Origin: an uncultured Sediminibacterium sp.
GTDB lineage: Bacteria; Bacteroidota; Bacteroidia; Chitinophagales; Chitinophagaceae
Length of the DNA: 64,000 nucleotides
Assembly: GCF_946481145.1 (NCBI RefSeq)
Contig: NZ_CAMLMJ010000001.1
Location: 1 to 64,000 of the forward strand
Direction of reading: 5' to 3'
The notes beneath the pieces were generated by a model. That model did no database searches. It was not told where the DNA came from and worked only from the letters and a program-made list of their open reading frames with translations. Of the stretch, positions 32,869 to 42,723 are shown one piece after another; positions within the stretch are counted from its first letter, which is position 1; the number at the start of each line of letters is the position of its first letter. The position numbers and the translations under genes are program-made.

Positions 32869-35721
32869 TTACATTCCCCCTCCCCTCATCATACGCATAT
32901 TACCACCACCCGGCATCATCATATTCATCGGGCCACGCTGCTGTTGCTGATTACCACCAAAGCGACGCAGGTTATAGGTAAAGCTTACCATGAAGTAGCG
33001 CGTTAATACCCTTGTCTGAACGTCCTGAATGGTATTGCCGGTAATATTTCTGGTAATACTTACATTCTGGTTCAGTAAGTCGAACATGTAGAATTTCAAT
33101 TCACCTGCTTTATTTTTCAGCATTTGTTTTGAAAGACTTGCATTCAACAATGGAATACTGGTATTGTAACCATTACTTCTTCCTCCATTATATATGTAGT
33201 CGAAATCAAGTGAAAATACCCAGCCACTTTTTGAGTAAGCGGTAGCTTCAGTAGACACAGTTTGTGTGAAGAAGTCGCCATTCTGTTGTGGCTGCAAAGT
33301 GTAACGGGCCATGCTGAAAGATGAGTTAGAAGAGAAGTTCATATCAAAGCCTTCTTTCAGGTTGGTAGTCCAGGATACCGTTCCGCCCAATGTTGTGTTA
33401 CGCGTAAAGTTGCTCGCATTATTGATTAATGTCTGCGACTGGTTGCGCGATACATTGGCAATCAGGTTCAGGTTACTCTTTGGTCTTTTTAATGGGAACC
33501 CATAATTAAACATACCATTGATGGTATATGTTCCACTAAGGTTTACCGGCATGGTTAGCTGCGCACCATTTGGCTGGAAAGTAGTGGCATTCTGAATATC
33601 GTTCTGAATAAAGTTTGCATTGATGGTGGCAAAAACAAGTCTTTGCGTAAATACATCAAAGGAATTATACAGGAAACGGAAACTATGGGTAAACTGTTGT
33701 TTCAGATTTGGGTTACCTGTTCTGATATTCAGCGGATTACTATTATCGGTTACAGGCTGTAACTGATCAGCGCTAGGCTGTGAAGTACGTCCGTTATAGA
33801 AGAACCGCAGGCTCTTGGTTTTTGTAAACTCATACCGGAAATTGGCCGCCGGGAACAGGTTTACAAAATGTTGTTTGATTACCGTGTTTTTTGAAATATT
33901 ATTACTCGTAAGATCTCCCACCTGTACGCCTGAACCAACACTGAAATTAAATTTACCCTGTTGCATACGATAGTTCATGGTTACCCTGTTTGAACTAAAT
34001 GTATTTTCAAAAGTATTGGTAAGTGTTGCAACAGGTACATCATATTTGCCTGTTCCTGAATTATACTCCATTGTTTCTCTGCCGGAATTATTCAGGTTAG
34101 TTGAATAGTTATAGTTGAATTCTAGTTGCTGATTCTTTGCAATAGGCTCAGTATAGGATAAGGTAGTACTGAAATTTCTTGTATCCCGGTTGGTTACATA
34201 CACCTGATCTATTGTATCACTATACGAAGGTCTGTTGGTTGGGTTATACTGGTTCAATGAATAGTTTGTACCTGTACCATCATTGGTGCTTCCACCTGTA
34301 TTGATATTGATTGAATAAGTACGACCTCTTTTAGGAAACCTATGGCGGAAAGTTGCGTCGATCGATCCGTTGAACCCATTGTTTTTGCGAATCGCGTCAG
34401 CAGTTGAACTGTTGAGCGCCGTAATTTTTCCTCTCGTAGAACTTGTTTGCTGCACTGATTGCGACCAGGTATCCTGAAAACTGATATTAGGTCTGATGAT
34501 CAGTGAATTCGCTGAATCAAACTGGTGTTCGATATTAAAGTTGATGCGATGATTTTTATTGTATGTCTTTGAAGATTGATTCTGGTCATTGAAAATAGAT
34601 GAATCCGGTGCACCAGGAATCAGGTTTTGCACAAAGCTTTTCTGGTCGCGGTAAGTTTTCTGGTCATTATAAAAATAACTTCCTGAAAATTGTGTTTTCG
34701 GGCTCCATGTGTCGCGATAGTTAATACCACCGGCCCAGGTATTCACTAATCCACCACCACTTCCACTACCCAGCAGACCTGCAATGGCACCGCCACCGCC
34801 TCCACCGCCTCTTCCGCCTCCTCCTCCACCAAAATTACCGCCGCCAAGAGAGCCCAGCATATCCTGAACTGAGAAGTTTTGCTTGTTTACATTATTGGCT
34901 TGACCCGTAACAGTAATCTGGCGATCGCCATTAAAACGACTTATATTAAAGCTGTTATCATATAATCCTTCATCGGAATTGGCACCAAATCCAAGTGTTC
35001 CCCTTCCGAAATATCCTTTGCGCCTGTCTTTACGTGTGGTGATATTGATGGTTTTCACCCTGTTTCCATCATCAAAGCCGGTAAATGCACTCTGATCGCT
35101 GGCCTGATCAAACACCTGAATTTTGTCGATCACATCAGGAGGCAGGTTACGGGTAGCCATACGTGGGTCATCACCAAAAAAGCGTTTACCATCTACCAGA
35201 ATCCTTTGCACTTGTTCACCCTGAGCGGTAATATTTCCGTTTTTGTCTACCTGTATTCCTGGTACTTTCTTCAGCAGGTCTTCTGCAACTGCATTAGGTT
35301 TTGTTTTAAAAGCAGATGCCGATACCTCCATAGTATCGTTTTTCATCCTGATAACTGACTGACTAACAGTTACATTTCCCAAATCATTTGCTGCAATCGT
35401 CAGATAGATAGTACCCAGGTCTACAGAACTATTGGTTTTTGAGAATATAATTTTTTTAGAGAAGGGCTCATATCCCTGGAATTTGATATCAACAATCATT
35501 TCCCCGAAACTAATATTGCTGATAAGGAAGCTTCCGTCTGCCTTTGTTAACCCAAAAACATCCAAGGTTGAATCTTTGGCGTCTAAAATAGTTACAGAAG
35601 CATCTTTTAATGATTGTTTACCGACTGTATCAACCAGTTTACCCCTTAGTGTAGCAGATGTTTGTGCAGAGGCTGCATAGGATAAAAAAAGAAATACAAT
35701 AGCGGTTAGAAATTTGGTCAT
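32869..35721 (-). CDS. outer-membrane beta-barrel protein with Gly/Met-rich tail
   Basis: Paralogue of the 4822-7635 protein, 950 residues. Signal peptide (about 1-20), carboxypeptidase-like domain (GKLVDTVGKQSLKDASVTI), plug-like domain with AEDLLKKVPGIQVDKNGNI and QVQRILVDGKRFFGDDP, then a barrel whose last strand ends YFMVSFTYNL. Two oddities: a Gly-rich stretch of about 40 residues near position 300, and a C-terminal extension of about 30 residues after the barrel rich in Gln, Met, Gly and Arg. An extension past the final strand is unusual for this family. The substrate is unknown. Confidence 0.9.
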   Translation of the reverse strand: MTKFLTAIVFLFLSYAASAQTSATLRGKLVDTVGKQSLKDASVTILDAKDSTLDVFGLTKADGSFLISNISFGEMIVDIKFQGYEPFSKKIIFSKTNSSVDLGTIYLTIAANDLGNVTVSQSVIRMKNDTMEVSASAFKTKPNAVAEDLLKKVPGIQVDKNGNITAQGEQVQRILVDGKRFFGDDPRMATRNLPPDVIDKIQVFDQASDQSAFTGFDDGNRVKTINITTRKDRRKGYFGRGTLGFGANSDEGLYDNSFNISRFNGDRQITVTGQANNVNKQNFSVQDMLGSLGGGNFGGGGGGRGGGGGGGAIAGLLGSGSGGGLVNTWAGGINYRDTWSPKTQFSGSYFYNDQKTYRDQKSFVQNLIPGAPDSSIFNDQNQSSKTYNKNHRINFNIEHQFDSANSLIIRPNISFQDTWSQSVQQTSSTRGKITALNSSTADAIRKNNGFNGSIDATFRHRFPKRGRTYSININTGGSTNDGTGTNYSLNQYNPTNRPSYSDTIDQVYVTNRDTRNFSTTLSYTEPIAKNQQLEFNYNYSTNLNNSGRETMEYNSGTGKYDVPVATLTNTFENTFSSNRVTMNYRMQQGKFNFSVGSGVQVGDLTSNNISKNTVIKQHFVNLFPAANFRYEFTKTKSLRFFYNGRTSQPSADQLQPVTDNSNPLNIRTGNPNLKQQFTHSFRFLYNSFDVFTQRLVFATINANFIQNDIQNATTFQPNGAQLTMPVNLSGTYTINGMFNYGFPLKRPKSNLNLIANVSRNQSQTLINNASNFTRNTTLGGTVSWTTNLKEGFDMNFSSNSSFSMARYTLQPQQNGDFFTQTVSTEATAYSKSGWVFSLDFDYIYNGGRSNGYNTSIPLLNASLSKQMLKNKAGELKFYMFDLLNQNVSITRNITGNTIQDVQTRVLTRYFMVSFTYNLRRFGGNQQQQRGPMNMMMPGGGNMRMMRGGGM

Positions 35722-35870
35722 GCTCAGTTTATTATGAATTACGAATCTATATAAGTGTCTTGGACTACCCGCAACACAAAAAGATTAACGGAAAGCTATA
35801 ATGATGATTGGAAAGCCTACTGTTAAAATCGGTGAAGCATAAAACTGTATAGGTCGTCTGGTGAAATTTG

Positions 35871-36034
35871 GCTGCAAGTTGCAGGATTCAAGCTGCAAGC
35901 CGCAAGCTGCAAGCCTTGATTAATGGTTATTTTAGGCTAGCTGCTTTTAATTGACAACTTGTGCTTTTCTTGCATTAATAGAACACAGATTTTCATCTTA
36001 TTCAAGACTTGCAGCTTGGGGCTTTCAGCTCTCT
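35871..36034. repeat. 7-bp-period (GCAAGCT) repeat region and MITE-like remnant
   Basis: Heptamers of the GCAAGCT/GCAAGCC type at 35873-35915 are followed by a shortened copy of the dispersed element (AATAGAACACAGATTTTCAT at 35978-35997). A mirrored TTGCAGCTT block at about 36006 runs up to the helicase stop. No gene is seen in 35722-36032. Confidence 0.7.
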
Positions 36035-39000
36035 AGCTAAACAGGTATTCCACATCTTCCCTTGTGAGGTTTTTCACAAAGCCTTCATCGTCTGTTATTA
36101 ATTCTCTTGCCAGACTTCTTTTTCGATCCTGTAGCTTCAGAATTTTATCTTCCACTGTATCTGTACAAATCATCCGGTAAGCAAAGATATTTTTAGTTTG
36201 ACCGATACGGTGCGTACGATCTATTGCCTGTTGTTCCACTGCAGGGTTCCACCATGGATCAACGATGTAAACATAATCTGCCGCAGTAAGGTTAAGACCC
36301 ACCCCACCCGCTTTCAGCGAGATAAGGAATACCCTGCAACTATCGTCGTTCTGAAAACGTTGTATCGCTCTCTCTCTTTCTGCAACCGTGCTACTTCCGT
36401 CGAAATACTCATATTCAACGCCCAACTCCTTCATTTTATCTTTAATCAACGCAAGCATGCCCAGAAACTGAGAAAAAACAAGTGCTTTATGGTTGCTGAT
36501 GTTTTCAGTTATTTCCCGACCCAGCTCTTCCAGCTTTACAGAAACATTCGGAAATTTTTCTTCGTCTTTTATGATTGCCGGACTATCGCAAATTTGCCTC
36601 AGCTTCATCAGGCCCTGTAAGATGGTAAGTTGCGATTTTTGAATTCCCTGGTTTTCAACCACTCCCAAAATTTTATCCCGATAATCGTTTCGGTAAGCAT
36701 CGTAGATCCTTCGCTGCTCATCGCCCATTTCACAGAATAACACCATCTCCTGTTTTTCTGGCAGGTCTTTGGCCACTTGTTCCTTGGTTCTGCGTAATAT
36801 GAAGGGGAACAATAGTTTGCGCAGGTGATCTTTCTGCTCTTTTTCGCCAAATTTATCGATAGGGATAGAAAATTCCTGTTTAAAAAATTCAACACTTCCC
36901 AGCATACCCGGGTTCAGGAAATTCATCTGCGCATATATATCGAAGGTGTTGTTTTGCAAAGGTGTACCACTTAAACATAACCTGTTCTTTGCCTTAATTA
37001 AACTGGCTGCCTTAGTTACTTTACTGGATGGATTTTTTATCGCCTGACTTTCATCAAGTACCACATAATCAAAAGCTACTTCTACAAATTGTTTGATATC
37101 ACTTCTTAATGTACCATAAGTGGTAATGATTACATCTGCATTGGTAGCAGCCAGGTTCTCCCTGGTTCTTTGTCCGCCATGGTGCACATAATAACTCACT
37201 TCAGGTGTAAACTTTTTGATTTCATTCTGCCAGTTAAACATCAATGTTGTTGGACAAACAACCAATGCCTTTAACGAACCGTTTTCCTGCTTTAAATGAT
37301 AGAGAAAGCTTAATGCCTGGATGGTTTTACCAAGACCCATATCATCTGCAAGAATGCCTCCCCATTGCACTTCTCTCAAATAGTTCAACCACTGAAAACC
37401 GCTTTCCTGGTAAGGTCTTAATACAGACTTGAGGTGTTCTGGTGCCGGTATTTCTTTGATGGAATGATTTTCCTTGAGGCGGTCGTATTTTTCTTCGAGT
37501 TGAAAAAATAATTCTTCTTCATCACGCTGCATGTACAATTCTTCCACTACACTAAAATGGTATTTGCTGAGTTTCATAGACCCAGACTTACCCTCACCTA
37601 CGCGGAAGAGTAATGAATATTTCTTTATCCACTCTTCAGGAAGAATACCTAACGTACCATCCCCTAATTGTACAAACTGCTGTTTATTGGTTAATGCTTT
37701 CTTTACCTCATCTACTGTTACTTTCTGGTCGCCAAACTGTATTTCAATTTTCGCGTCAAACCAATCCGTATTACTGCTGATATAAATTTTAGTGGATGGT
37801 TTCGCTGTATTAAACCTAAAATTCTTCAATGCTTCAAAACCAAAAACCGGAATATTCATTTCTTTCACCGCATCCACAAAAAGGAAAAACCAGTTGTTGC
37901 GTAATACTTCGGTTCCTTTCAGGGCAAGGATATCTCCTTCTGCAGGACGAATAAAATGAGAATGAAGTGATTCGATTTTTTGAACAAATTCTTTTTCCGC
38001 TTCTACATTCCGCTGAATCACCAGTAACTTATCTTCAACAGGGATAACAATTTTTTCTTTATCGGAAGACCGCACATCATAACCCCGGTAATTGAAAATG
38101 GGTTGAAACAGCAGGTATTCACCTTTCTCTTTCAACATCACTTTTACTTCCGGCTTAACATCTTTTACTTCTTCCTTTTGTACATTTCCGAAATGTACAT
38201 TAAACTCCTTCGAAAGTGGGAGGATGAATTGTTGTAATTGAACCGACCAGTCTTCTGCCGGAATTATTATTTTACCTGAAGGCAGGAATTTCTCCAGCAC
38301 CAAAATGTCTTCTGTACGTTGCCAGGTAAAAAATTGGTGATGGTATTTAAAGAACAGCGAAGAGCTGCTTTCATTTTCTGTAATATTCAGATCGGCCAGT
38401 GGTAGTTTAACACGACAATCTATCTCATACTGACCTTTCTGGTAACTAATTTCGAATTCCGGACTGATATAATTCGTTACCAGTTCTACTTTTTGAAGAT
38501 TAGCAGTGGTAAAAGGTTTGCGCTCTGGTAAGCTGAATACAAAATTGCTCTCCGAAAGTTCTGAAAATAATTTTTTCACTTTCGGATGCAGGTATTCATT
38601 CATGAGATGCCTTGTTTCCTCCGGCAATTCATCATTGTGTTGCTGAATAATATTTTCCCAGATACCACTGAAAGGAGAGTTACGATCTAAGTAGCGGCTA
38701 ACTTCCGATGGCATTAATTTACGTAACTGCTGAAGGGTGGTTTTATCGTCCTCATCAAATACTTCTGTATTGATGAATCGGGAAAGGTCTAGTTTGGTTA
38801 CTTTACTGATATAGGCTTTACCTTCTTCATCGGTTTCACCCTGCACTGCTTCTAACTGAACATAGGGATATTGCTGTTCATTAAACGTTATTACTACCCC
38901 CAGTTTAAGTGATTCTTTTACCCGGTCTTCAGTTTCTTCTACCAGGGTTACCGGTTTTAATTCTTCAATGGGTCGGGGCTTGGGTTCTACCGGTTGATTT

Positions 39001-39797
39001 AGGCTAACTCTTTTGATACTTGTATCGAGTACGCGCAGAAATGGTTTACCGTCTGTATAAGTAAATTCAAATTTACCGCTGAGGTCATCACTTAGTGAAT
39101 AACCATACAATGCCAATAATTTATTTTTTTCTTTGTCCCAATTACGGATACTGTCAAAATATGCAGGTCCATAATTATGCAGTAACTGAAGTAATACTAT
39201 ATCCTTGTGAATACAAAGTGGGTGTTCTGTTTCTGCATTACAGTTGCAGCTTGTATCAAAGTTTCTTTCTTCATTCTTTTGAAGCAGTATTTTAAATTTC
39301 TCTCCTTCATAATCCAGTTCGGCTAATACACGTTCATCTTTTGCTTCAAGGATATTTGATCTGCTGCTTCTCAAAAAATCTTCTGCCTTTTCAACATTCT
39401 CCTGGGAAGAAAGCATTTTGATAAGTTTCAGATCCAGTTGTTTCATTTTAACGACCGTATGTTTCTGATCGTAACTGGTTTCTTTTTCGCCTAACTGATT
39501 TCTGTCGAGCAGATCTTGTAAATGAAAAAGTGCGCCGGCTTTGTGGCGGCAGATTTCGGAAAGGTTATAGGGACAAGAGCAGCGGAGTGATAATGTTTTA
39601 GGATCTTTAAACTGGTTAATATGTACTTTATAAAAGGTAGCATAGCCATCATCTTTAACCCTGAAAACCACATTGGCCATCAATTCATCATACTCCACAA
39701 GTTCAACATTACCCAGTGCATGAATTTTTTTCCCTCTGCGAATCACTTCTTCGGTGCCGCTATTATAAATATGTTTAACCAGATACGGAAGTGCCAT
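36033..39797 (-). CDS. SNF2-family helicase with SWIM-type zinc fingers
   Basis: Large protein of 1254 residues. N-terminal SWIM motif C73-x-C75-x7-C83-x-H85, and a second similar CxCxnCxH at C184/C186/C195/H197. A long middle region follows, then a C-terminal SNF2 ATPase with Walker A DDMGLGKTIQ, motif II DESQ, motif III LSGTPLQNN, motif V GGVGLNLTAADYV and motif VI QAIDRTHRIGQ. It is typical of bacterial Snf2/HepA-like ATPases and may remodel protein-DNA complexes, though its target is unknown. It is transcribed alone. Confidence 0.93.
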   Translation of the reverse strand: MALPYLVKHIYNSGTEEVIRRGKKIHALGNVELVEYDELMANVVFRVKDDGYATFYKVHINQFKDPKTLSLRCSCPYNLSEICRHKAGALFHLQDLLDRNQLGEKETSYDQKHTVVKMKQLDLKLIKMLSSQENVEKAEDFLRSSRSNILEAKDERVLAELDYEGEKFKILLQKNEERNFDTSCNCNAETEHPLCIHKDIVLLQLLHNYGPAYFDSIRNWDKEKNKLLALYGYSLSDDLSGKFEFTYTDGKPFLRVLDTSIKRVSLNQPVEPKPRPIEELKPVTLVEETEDRVKESLKLGVVITFNEQQYPYVQLEAVQGETDEEGKAYISKVTKLDLSRFINTEVFDEDDKTTLQQLRKLMPSEVSRYLDRNSPFSGIWENIIQQHNDELPEETRHLMNEYLHPKVKKLFSELSESNFVFSLPERKPFTTANLQKVELVTNYISPEFEISYQKGQYEIDCRVKLPLADLNITENESSSSLFFKYHHQFFTWQRTEDILVLEKFLPSGKIIIPAEDWSVQLQQFILPLSKEFNVHFGNVQKEEVKDVKPEVKVMLKEKGEYLLFQPIFNYRGYDVRSSDKEKIVIPVEDKLLVIQRNVEAEKEFVQKIESLHSHFIRPAEGDILALKGTEVLRNNWFFLFVDAVKEMNIPVFGFEALKNFRFNTAKPSTKIYISSNTDWFDAKIEIQFGDQKVTVDEVKKALTNKQQFVQLGDGTLGILPEEWIKKYSLLFRVGEGKSGSMKLSKYHFSVVEELYMQRDEEELFFQLEEKYDRLKENHSIKEIPAPEHLKSVLRPYQESGFQWLNYLREVQWGGILADDMGLGKTIQALSFLYHLKQENGSLKALVVCPTTLMFNWQNEIKKFTPEVSYYVHHGGQRTRENLAATNADVIITTYGTLRSDIKQFVEVAFDYVVLDESQAIKNPSSKVTKAASLIKAKNRLCLSGTPLQNNTFDIYAQMNFLNPGMLGSVEFFKQEFSIPIDKFGEKEQKDHLRKLLFPFILRRTKEQVAKDLPEKQEMVLFCEMGDEQRRIYDAYRNDYRDKILGVVENQGIQKSQLTILQGLMKLRQICDSPAIIKDEEKFPNVSVKLEELGREITENISNHKALVFSQFLGMLALIKDKMKELGVEYEYFDGSSTVAERERAIQRFQNDDSCRVFLISLKAGGVGLNLTAADYVYIVDPWWNPAVEQQAIDRTHRIGQTKNIFAYRMICTDTVEDKILKLQDRKRSLARELITDDEGFVKNLTREDVEYLFS

Positions 39798-39979
39798 AAT
39801 TCAATCTGTTATGAGCAGCAAACAAACGAGATGGCAATAAACCAAGCTACACCCTGTTTACCTGTAAAAAAACAACCTGCCACTTCAAAAAAGGGCAATT
39901 TGCAAAAGTAAAGGAAAGCAGCCGAGTTTAGGAAGTAAAATGGAAAGAATGTGGATGAAATGTTTGTTAATTGAGGGAT

Positions 39980-40227
39980 GGTCCATGGCCCATAGTCCAT
40001 GGTCGATAGTCCATAGTAGAGCCAGATGTGTGCGTTCGTAGGAAATCGCTTGGTTAGTTTGCTAACATATTGATCCATACAATAGTCCATGGTCTATAGT
40101 CCATAGTAGAACCAGATGTGTGCGTTCGTAGGAAATCGCTTGGTTAGTGTACTGTGCTAACTTACTTGCTTCAGCTATGGTCTATGGTCCATGGACTATG
40201 GACTATGGACCATGGTCCATCGACCAT
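39980..40227. repeat. GGTCCAT-type heptamer arrays with a 51-bp direct repeat
   Basis: Three heptamer clusters (39980-40020, 40080-40110, 40175-40227); the last is itself an inverted pair able to form a hairpin. A 51-bp segment (40008-40058) is repeated with one mismatch at 40098-40148. No gene is seen between the helicase start and comB apart from this. Confidence 0.85.
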
Positions 40228-40231
40228 GCAC

Positions 40232-40963
40232 TCAACCCCGCACCAGATCACCATCCTTATAAATCGGCAGTACGTCGGCTCCGTCTGGGGTTACACAGTA
40301 CTCCAGGTCTGATTCGAGTCCGTAAGAAGCTAGTCTGTGCCAGTGGGTGGTTCTGCGGATAAAACTTTTCATATCATGTTGATGCAGGCCATACATATCG
40401 GCGGCCATCAGACTGCTATCGCAATGTATGGTGAAGTGATCTTTGATCTGGTGTATTACCGCACCGGCAAACATGGCATCTTCCAGGTTAAACCGGTCTT
40501 TCCAGGCTGAACAGCCGAGAATAACATTTTTCTGTTGTGCTAACAGGTGCCTGCAGACTGCAGAAATATTGGGAAATGAGCCGGTAATTACTTCTGAAGC
40601 ACCTTTATTAAGTGCCATATGTAATAGTTTGGTGCCATTAGTGGTGGTAAGTACCAATGTTTTACCTTCTATAAATGATCTCGGGTATTCGGCAGGTGAA
40701 TTGCCATGTTCCAGACCGGGAATTATTTTTCCATCTCTTTCACCGGCAGTTATACCTCCTGTTTTCTCTCCAATCGCAATGCACTTTTCAACAGTATCTA
40801 CAGGAATAATTCGCTCTGCCCCATTATACAAGGCAGTAGCAATGGTTGATGTTGCCCTGAATACATCAATAATAACAACTACACTATCCGATACATCATA
40901 AATATCCAATAACCTTGGAGAGAGTATGGTATATAAACTAGGTTTTACTTTCATCGGGTGCAA
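40232..40963 (-). CDS. comB: 2-phosphosulfolactate phosphatase
   Basis: ComB family protein of about 243 residues (240 if it starts at the ATG at 40954). Diagnostic segments are VIIDVFRATSTIATAL near residue 30, the GGITAGERDGKIIPG loop, NSPAEY and TTTNGTKLL. The enzyme removes phosphate from 2-phosphosulfolactate, a step first known from coenzyme M synthesis. In bacteria the physiological substrate is less certain. It stands alone between repeat-rich spacers. Confidence 0.92.
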   Translation of the reverse strand: MHPMKVKPSLYTILSPRLLDIYDVSDSVVVIIDVFRATSTIATALYNGAERIIPVDTVEKCIAIGEKTGGITAGERDGKIIPGLEHGNSPAEYPRSFIEGKTLVLTTTNGTKLLHMALNKGASEVITGSFPNISAVCRHLLAQQKNVILGCSAWKDRFNLEDAMFAGAVIHQIKDHFTIHCDSSLMAADMYGLHQHDMKSFIRRTTHWHRLASYGLESDLEYCVTPDGADVLPIYKDGDLVRG

Positions 40964-40989
40964 ATATAGTAATTGGTGAAGGGAAAAAT

Positions 40990-41190
40990 AGCTTCAAGCT
41001 GCAAGCCGCAAGCTACAAGCCTTGATGGGTGCTTATTATAGACTTTCTGCTTTTATTGGAATAATGAAGGGGGAGAAAATTTAAAGCCAGTTACTTAAAG
41101 AAATATTTGGTTGCAGTAAAAGCACTATCTGTTATTAATAGAACACGGATCTTCATGATTTTCAAGATTTATCATGATAGATCTTTGATA
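40990..41190. repeat. MITE-like dispersed element, copy 1
   Basis: About 200 bp, beginning with GCAAGCT-type heptamers (CTTCAAGCTGCAAGCCGCA). A conserved middle (CTTGATGGGTGCTTATTATA) follows, then the palindromic module GAACACGGATCTTCATGATT, cut short on its right side. Strongly similar to 59731-59950. Confidence 0.82.
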
Positions 41191-41235
41191 CACTATGGAC
41201 CATGGACCATGGACTATGGTCTATGGCCTATGAAC
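41190..41235. repeat. GGTCCAT-type heptamer array
   Basis: Five to six heptamers (ATGGACC / ATGGACT / ATGGTCT) between the MITE-like copy and the ssb terminator. With the repeats this accounts for most of the spacer 40964-41293. Confidence 0.8.
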
Positions 41236-41256
41236 CAAACACCATAAGCCAAAAAT

Positions 41257-41279
41257 GGGCCAGCCTGGAAAAGCCGGCC
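41257..41279 (-). terminator. possible ssb terminator
   Basis: GGCCAGC/GCCGGCC imperfect stem, followed on the minus strand by CCATTTTT, 15 bp after the ssb stop. Confidence 0.55.
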
Positions 41280-41293
41280 GTACAGAAGAAAGG

Positions 41294-41638
41294 CTACATT
41301 TCTTTTTTAGGGGTTATGATTAATATCTCGTGGACATGGATTTCTGTAACCGACCTTTTTACACCAGTTTTGTCGATATAGGCCCTGTTCACCAGTTTGC
41401 CGTCTACTGCAACATGTATTCCTTTAGTGAGGAATTTCTCTGCGAACTCCGCCAACTTACCCCATGCTACTATTGAATGCCATTGGGTATCTGATACTTT
41501 CGCCCCATTGGCATCCTTATAATTTTCTTTTGTTGCCAAACTCATATTGGCCACTTTCCGTTCACCTTCCAGCACTTTTATATCGGGCGACTGACCAAGA
41601 TGACCAATCAACTGAACTTTGTTTTTGATCATATTCAT
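41294..41638 (-). CDS. ssb: single-stranded DNA-binding protein, short form
   Basis: SSB of about 114 residues. OB-fold with NKVQLIGHLGQSPDIKVLEG, VANMSLATKENYKD, TQWHSIVAWGKLAEFAEKFL and KGIHVAVDGKLVNRAY. It ends soon after the OB-fold (ITPKKEM) and lacks the acidic DDxIPF-type tip that recruits partner proteins. It is therefore probably a secondary SSB used in special situations, with the main ssb elsewhere. Start could be 41638 or the ATG two codons inside. Confidence 0.9.
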   Translation of the reverse strand: MNMIKNKVQLIGHLGQSPDIKVLEGERKVANMSLATKENYKDANGAKVSDTQWHSIVAWGKLAEFAEKFLTKGIHVAVDGKLVNRAYIDKTGVKRSVTEIHVHEILIITPKKEM

Positions 41639-41861
41639 AATGCAGATTTTTTCGATTTAGTTACAACGAATATCAATCTGATCATTACTTTAAGCCGGAA
41701 CATATCCGGTTATTTCCGATTGAAATCCTTTTTGCAGGGAGGGTATTTTTCATTCAGGTAGAAATACAGGTTAAACAGTTGTATAACTACTGCATTTGCG
41801 AAAACAGTGGTCTGGTAAATGGGAAACTGTTTGTATTCCATTTATTTTCAATTGCAATAAA

Positions 41862-42281
41862 ATGAAGACTATGTTAGCCGAAGAAAAGCAGTGTTTATCC
41901 TGCAAGCAGCGCATAATAGGCAGAACCGATAAAAAATTTTGTGACGACTATTGCAGAAGCGCATTCAATAATAAAAAACACCGGGCAGAAAAAGGACTGA
42001 TTCGTCGTGTTAACCATTTATTGTTGAAAAACAGACGCATACTCAAATCCTGTCTGAATGATGCTAATGAACCAGTTACCATAATGCGTTACGATTTATC
42101 TTCCCGGGGATTTCAATTCAATTATTTCACCCATACACTAATCACTAAAGATGGGAAAAAACTCATCTGCTGTTATGACCATGCTTATCTGGCATCTGCT
42201 CAAGAAGCAATACTCGTAGTTAGTCTTTCTGAAAAAACCAAGCGGTTCTTTATTCCTTATACCGAATTCGAACAGGTATAA
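41862..42281 (+). CDS. zinc-ribbon protein of unknown function
   Basis: Protein of 139 residues from the ATG at 41862. An N-terminal zinc ribbon (CLSCKQ ... KKFCDDYCRSAFNNKKHR) gives a CxxC-CxxxC set, followed by a basic helix, then a mixed alpha/beta region. Similar small proteins with this ribbon are common in Bacteroidetes, without assigned function. The frame could start at 41796 but would then lack the ribbon near the N-terminus. Its last 32 bp overlap the 3' end of the convergent rlpA-like gene. Confidence 0.75.
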   Translation: MKTMLAEEKQCLSCKQRIIGRTDKKFCDDYCRSAFNNKKHRAEKGLIRRVNHLLLKNRRILKSCLNDANEPVTIMRYDLSSRGFQFNYFTHTLITKDGKKLICCYDHAYLASAQEAILVVSLSEKTKRFFIPYTEFEQV

Positions 42282-42645
42282 TTTGTGCACCAGTCGTATC
42301 AATTTTTTTGATGGCGGCCTTACTTAGGCCAATTATATGTCCTGTTGTTAAAGGGCCCCGATCTATGATTTTTACTGTTACAGACGCACCGGTTTCCGTA
42401 TTGGTAACCACCACTTTACTTCCATACTTCAGCGTTCTGTGTGCTCCTGTATATTTTAAACTATCGTATTTATTGCCACTCGCTGTAGGCAGACCCTGTA
42501 GCTGATCTGAAACCATCACTGCCTGACCAATTTCAACACCAATACTACCAATATGTTCTATACCGGGGGCTGCATGCTGCCTTGGTTTACAAGCCATAAA
42601 TAACAGAAAGCATGCGAACAAACTATATCGTAGAGGGGTTAGCAC
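42250..42645 (-). CDS. RlpA-like septal lipoprotein (DPBB fold)
   Basis: Lipoprotein of 131 residues. Signal peptide with lipobox FMAC (about residue 19). The remainder is a double-psi beta-barrel, with SGNKYDS, HRTLKYGSKVVVTNTETG and VKIIDRGPLTTGHIIGLSKAA. RlpA proteins act on peptidoglycan glycan strands, often as lytic transglycosylases. This one has no SPOR domain, so its activity and septal localisation are not assured. Convergent with, and overlapping, the zinc-ribbon gene. Confidence 0.85.
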   Translation of the reverse strand: MLTPLRYSLFACFLLFMACKPRQHAAPGIEHIGSIGVEIGQAVMVSDQLQGLPTASGNKYDSLKYTGAHRTLKYGSKVVVTNTETGASVTVKIIDRGPLTTGHIIGLSKAAIKKIDTTGAQIIPVRIRYKE

Positions 42646-42723
42646 GATGTTTAAAAATACGGTTTATATTTATTTTCCTATTGAATACCCTTGAAACCAG
42701 ATTGAATCTGGCTTTTATCCAAT

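Noticed and set aside
40147..40362. Open frame across the heptamer array and the end of comB
   Set aside because: It is translation of repeat DNA plus the antisense of comB.
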